This document shows, one piece after another, positions 61,814 to 64,000 of a DNA stretch of 64,000 nt; position 1 is the first letter of the stretch, and each line of letters begins with the position of its first letter. The translations under genes and the position numbers were made by a program. Under the pieces are notes generated by a model. That model saw nothing but the letters and a program-made list of their open reading frames with translations. It was not told where the DNA came from and searched no databases. Origin of the DNA: Protea cynaroides (lineage: Eukaryota > Streptophyta > Magnoliopsida > Proteales > Proteaceae); the NCBI GenBank assembly GCA_028583415.1, contig CM053267.1, forward strand, positions 30,056,902 through 30,120,901. Direction: 5' to 3'.

Positions 61814-64000
61814 TGTCACACCCCAATTCCGGATGAACCAGAAGTGTGAGTGAACCGGCTCTAAGCCACGGATCACACCAGGATCTCAATAGATCGTGTC
61901 AACCAATTATTCCCAAGCAATCTAATATAATCAGAGAAATAATACATAGCAGCGGAAATAATAAATGAGCCGAGAACTAAATTGTAATTTAAATAAATAT
62001 CCAAGTTATTCCATCATCCATCAAATTTAAATAATTTTTATTACAAGATTTATCAGAAAATAAACCCAAGTCACTGTGAGTAGACACAGAACGAGCACTC
62101 GCATGACACATCATGTTCGTCATCTTCTGCTTGGGTATCCATAGCAGCAACCGTACCATAAGCGGGAGCAGTCACGAAGTCGTCAACAGTGTATCCTGCA
62201 TCCAAATCTGAAAAGAATATAGATATATCTGGTGAGTTCACAACTTAGCTCAGTAAGTACAAAACCAATGCAACAGTACAATATGCATGAGATAACATTA
62301 CAATTTGTGCCAGATATAACTTGCAAATGTGCTATGGTAAGGTTTGGCGGCCACCGCACCTCAATGCGAGTGTGAGCACACCCAACGGTCGGGCACCTAC
62401 CACACCACTGGTTGTTGTCCCACATCATTCACTTCGGTATGGAGATAGGACTCGAGTCTGGCGGGCAGGAAGAACCACAATCCCACGTCCTCCCCCTGAT
62501 ACCCCATACCGTACCAATACCTAAACCCCTATTGGCAAGGGCTTGCAAGTGGGATCCGTTTCTAACCAATCCTAGATGTCAATATAGTATCAATAGCCTC
62601 ACCCCAGCACGGCTCCCTATGACCTAGAGATAGGGCTCGAGTCCGGGGCAGAAGAACCACAATCCCACGTCCTCCCCACGATACCCTAGACATACCAAGT
62701 CTGCTAAGATAAAGGCTAAACGAGAAAAGGTGTTAGCTGTGGATATATCCAGGGCACATCCCCTTCACATTCCACACACTAACGAAAACATACACATGCC
62801 TAACATACAACAATTCCTCGCATATGAAATGCATGAAGATATAATAATAAAAAACATAACTACATGGCATGTGAGATGCACAGACATCAAGCAATATATG
62901 TTTTCAGATACAAACTATTTAACAAAGGTTTACTGTTATTTAGTTATTTAGGTTTGGGGTCTTGTTCCTTACCTGACGCGTGATATTGATTCGATTCTGC
63001 GTCAGAGAGTTTACTCACAGCGTCTACAGGTCCTACATGATCATAACTTTAGGTTAGAATTCATTCCTTAGAGTTTCAGGTGTCGGAACCAGGTCTGGCC
63101 AAGCAAACCAGGTTCGGAAACTCATACCGGCTGCACATACCGGTCTCAGTCTGGTGAGGCCGGTATGGTGCAACCGGTATGTATACCGGCTGCATCATAC
63201 CGGTTGCACATATTGCAACCGATATGTGTGACCGGTACATACCGGTTGCACTTACCGGTCTCACTCAGATCTCACTGAGTGAGACCTGTATGTGCCTGCG
63301 GTGCATACCGCTAAGCCATACCGCTGGACTCATAGTCCATCCGGTATACCCTACGGTTTGGATCTGAGAGTGAGATCTCGGATCTCCCCTCCTTTTCGGC
63401 TAACCGATAGGTCTCCATAGGGTTTTCCTTACATTTTCCAAGTCTAAACCCTTTCTTGGCCTTCGAATCTTGGCTATATTTCCGTATGAACCTAAATTAG
63501 ATTCGAATGAGGGAGAACATTGGGAGCCATTCTCCCTATTGGATCTTTACGCCGCTTCGCGGCTTCGATCCGACCTCATAATAAAACTTAACAACGTAGA
63601 GCACTTACCGGCGTTGTCGGTTGGCGGTGTGCTCTTCCTTCCTGGGTGGGGCTACCTCCTTCCTCGCTCCTTTTTCAGATCTTCTCCAGACGGTGAGAAT
63701 GTTTGAGAAGGAGGAATGGACTGTCTCCTTCTCTATTAATAGAGGGAGACCGTCCAAGGAAGGTTTCTCCTCGGAATGAAAACTTTCCGAGTTTCCATTC
63801 TGAGAGACAGGCCTTTCGGAGTCTATCAAAAAGAATACCGGTTGGAGTCCCTGCCACCGGTATAGTCCAACCGGTATACCATACCGCTGGCACCATACCG
63901 GTTGCACCATAGTGCCTGCGGTATGGTGAAGCCGGTATGGCTTAAGGGCATTTTTATGCTCATACCGGATGCACATACCGGTTGCACTATACTACAACCG
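61814..64000 (+). mobile_element. Long LTR, probably Ty3/gypsy, cut by the window end
   Basis: Starts TGTCACACCCCAATTCCGG, a common opening for long plant Ty3/gypsy LTRs. It continues over 2 kb without coding sequence and holds a repeated module (GACTCGAGTCTGGCGGG, AGAACCACAATCCCACGTCC) at 62440-62500 and 62630-62680. A TATA-like TATTAATAGAGGGAG lies near 63735. The other end, internal region and target duplication are beyond the window, so superfamily and orientation are tentative. Confidence 0.5.
63125..64000. repeat. Short interspersed ATACCGGTTGCAC repeats
   Basis: The core TACCGGTTGCA and its reverse TGCAACCGGTA recur many times at 63125-63260, 63300-63360 and 63835-64000. They alternate orientation, so they form local hairpins. 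The minus-strand ORF of 123 codons across 63605-63976 is made partly from them. Confidence 0.85.

Noticed and set aside
63605..63976. 123-codon minus-strand ORF
   Set aside because: Built partly from the TACCGGTTGCA repeats inside a probable LTR; no recognisable domain.

Overview
The window reads as nuclear DNA of a flowering plant. It is AT-rich, with spliced gene fragments of plant families (CYP78A cytochrome P450, a MEB-like ER-body membrane protein, the splicing factor SYF1), Ty1/copia elements with initiator-tRNA-Met primer sites, and hAT, Mutator-like and CACTA-like DNA transposons. The species cannot be fixed from the sequence. I see no complete intact protein-coding gene. Almost everything is transposon, duplicated block, or broken gene.

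The dominant structure is a long block, several kb in its fuller copies, that occurs at least six times. Three parts recur in fixed order: S1, a LINE 3' end with an RNase H remnant; S2, a long AT-rich body holding a roughly 135-bp foldback; and S3, a poly-T followed by further AT-rich sequence. Copies are: 1 (1-1090, S3 end only, +), 2 (9560-12955, S1-S2, +), 3 (14613-21880, +), 4 (22530-33548, +), 5 (41340-47420, -) and 6 (49360-53158, -). Pieces of a CYP78A gene sit at both outer edges in opposite orientation. Exon 1 end plus exon 2 precede S1 in copies 3 and 4. The middle of exon 1 follows S3 on the other strand in copies 4 and 6, with a probable short trace in copy 1. Copies have diverged and collected private insertions, so relative insertion times can be read by comparing them.

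Layout: 1-3422 is block copy 1, then unassigned DNA with two weak exon-like ORFs and a LINE tail. 3426-7003 is a terminal-inverted-repeat transposon with a TAG duplication that carries a gene fragment on the minus strand. 7007-9559 is unassigned. 9560-33548 holds three direct block copies. Copy 4 is interrupted by two hAT elements and a gag-protease-only copia element, each with a clean target duplication. 33756-41290 holds another hAT-like element, a copia-type element without visible genes, a partial duplication of its left flank and LTR, and a second copia LTR. 41340-53158 holds two inverted block copies around a second, different CYP78A pseudogene and a Mutator-like foldback. 53159-54830 is a solo LTR joined to CACTA-like repeats. 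55400-61421 is a patchwork of partial genes. 61814 to the window end is probably a long LTR running off the edge.

No working pathway is encoded. The interest lies in the repeated mobilisation of CYP78A pieces and in gene-fragment capture by transposons. All similarity statements come from reading the sequence and from family knowledge; no alignment or database search was run.
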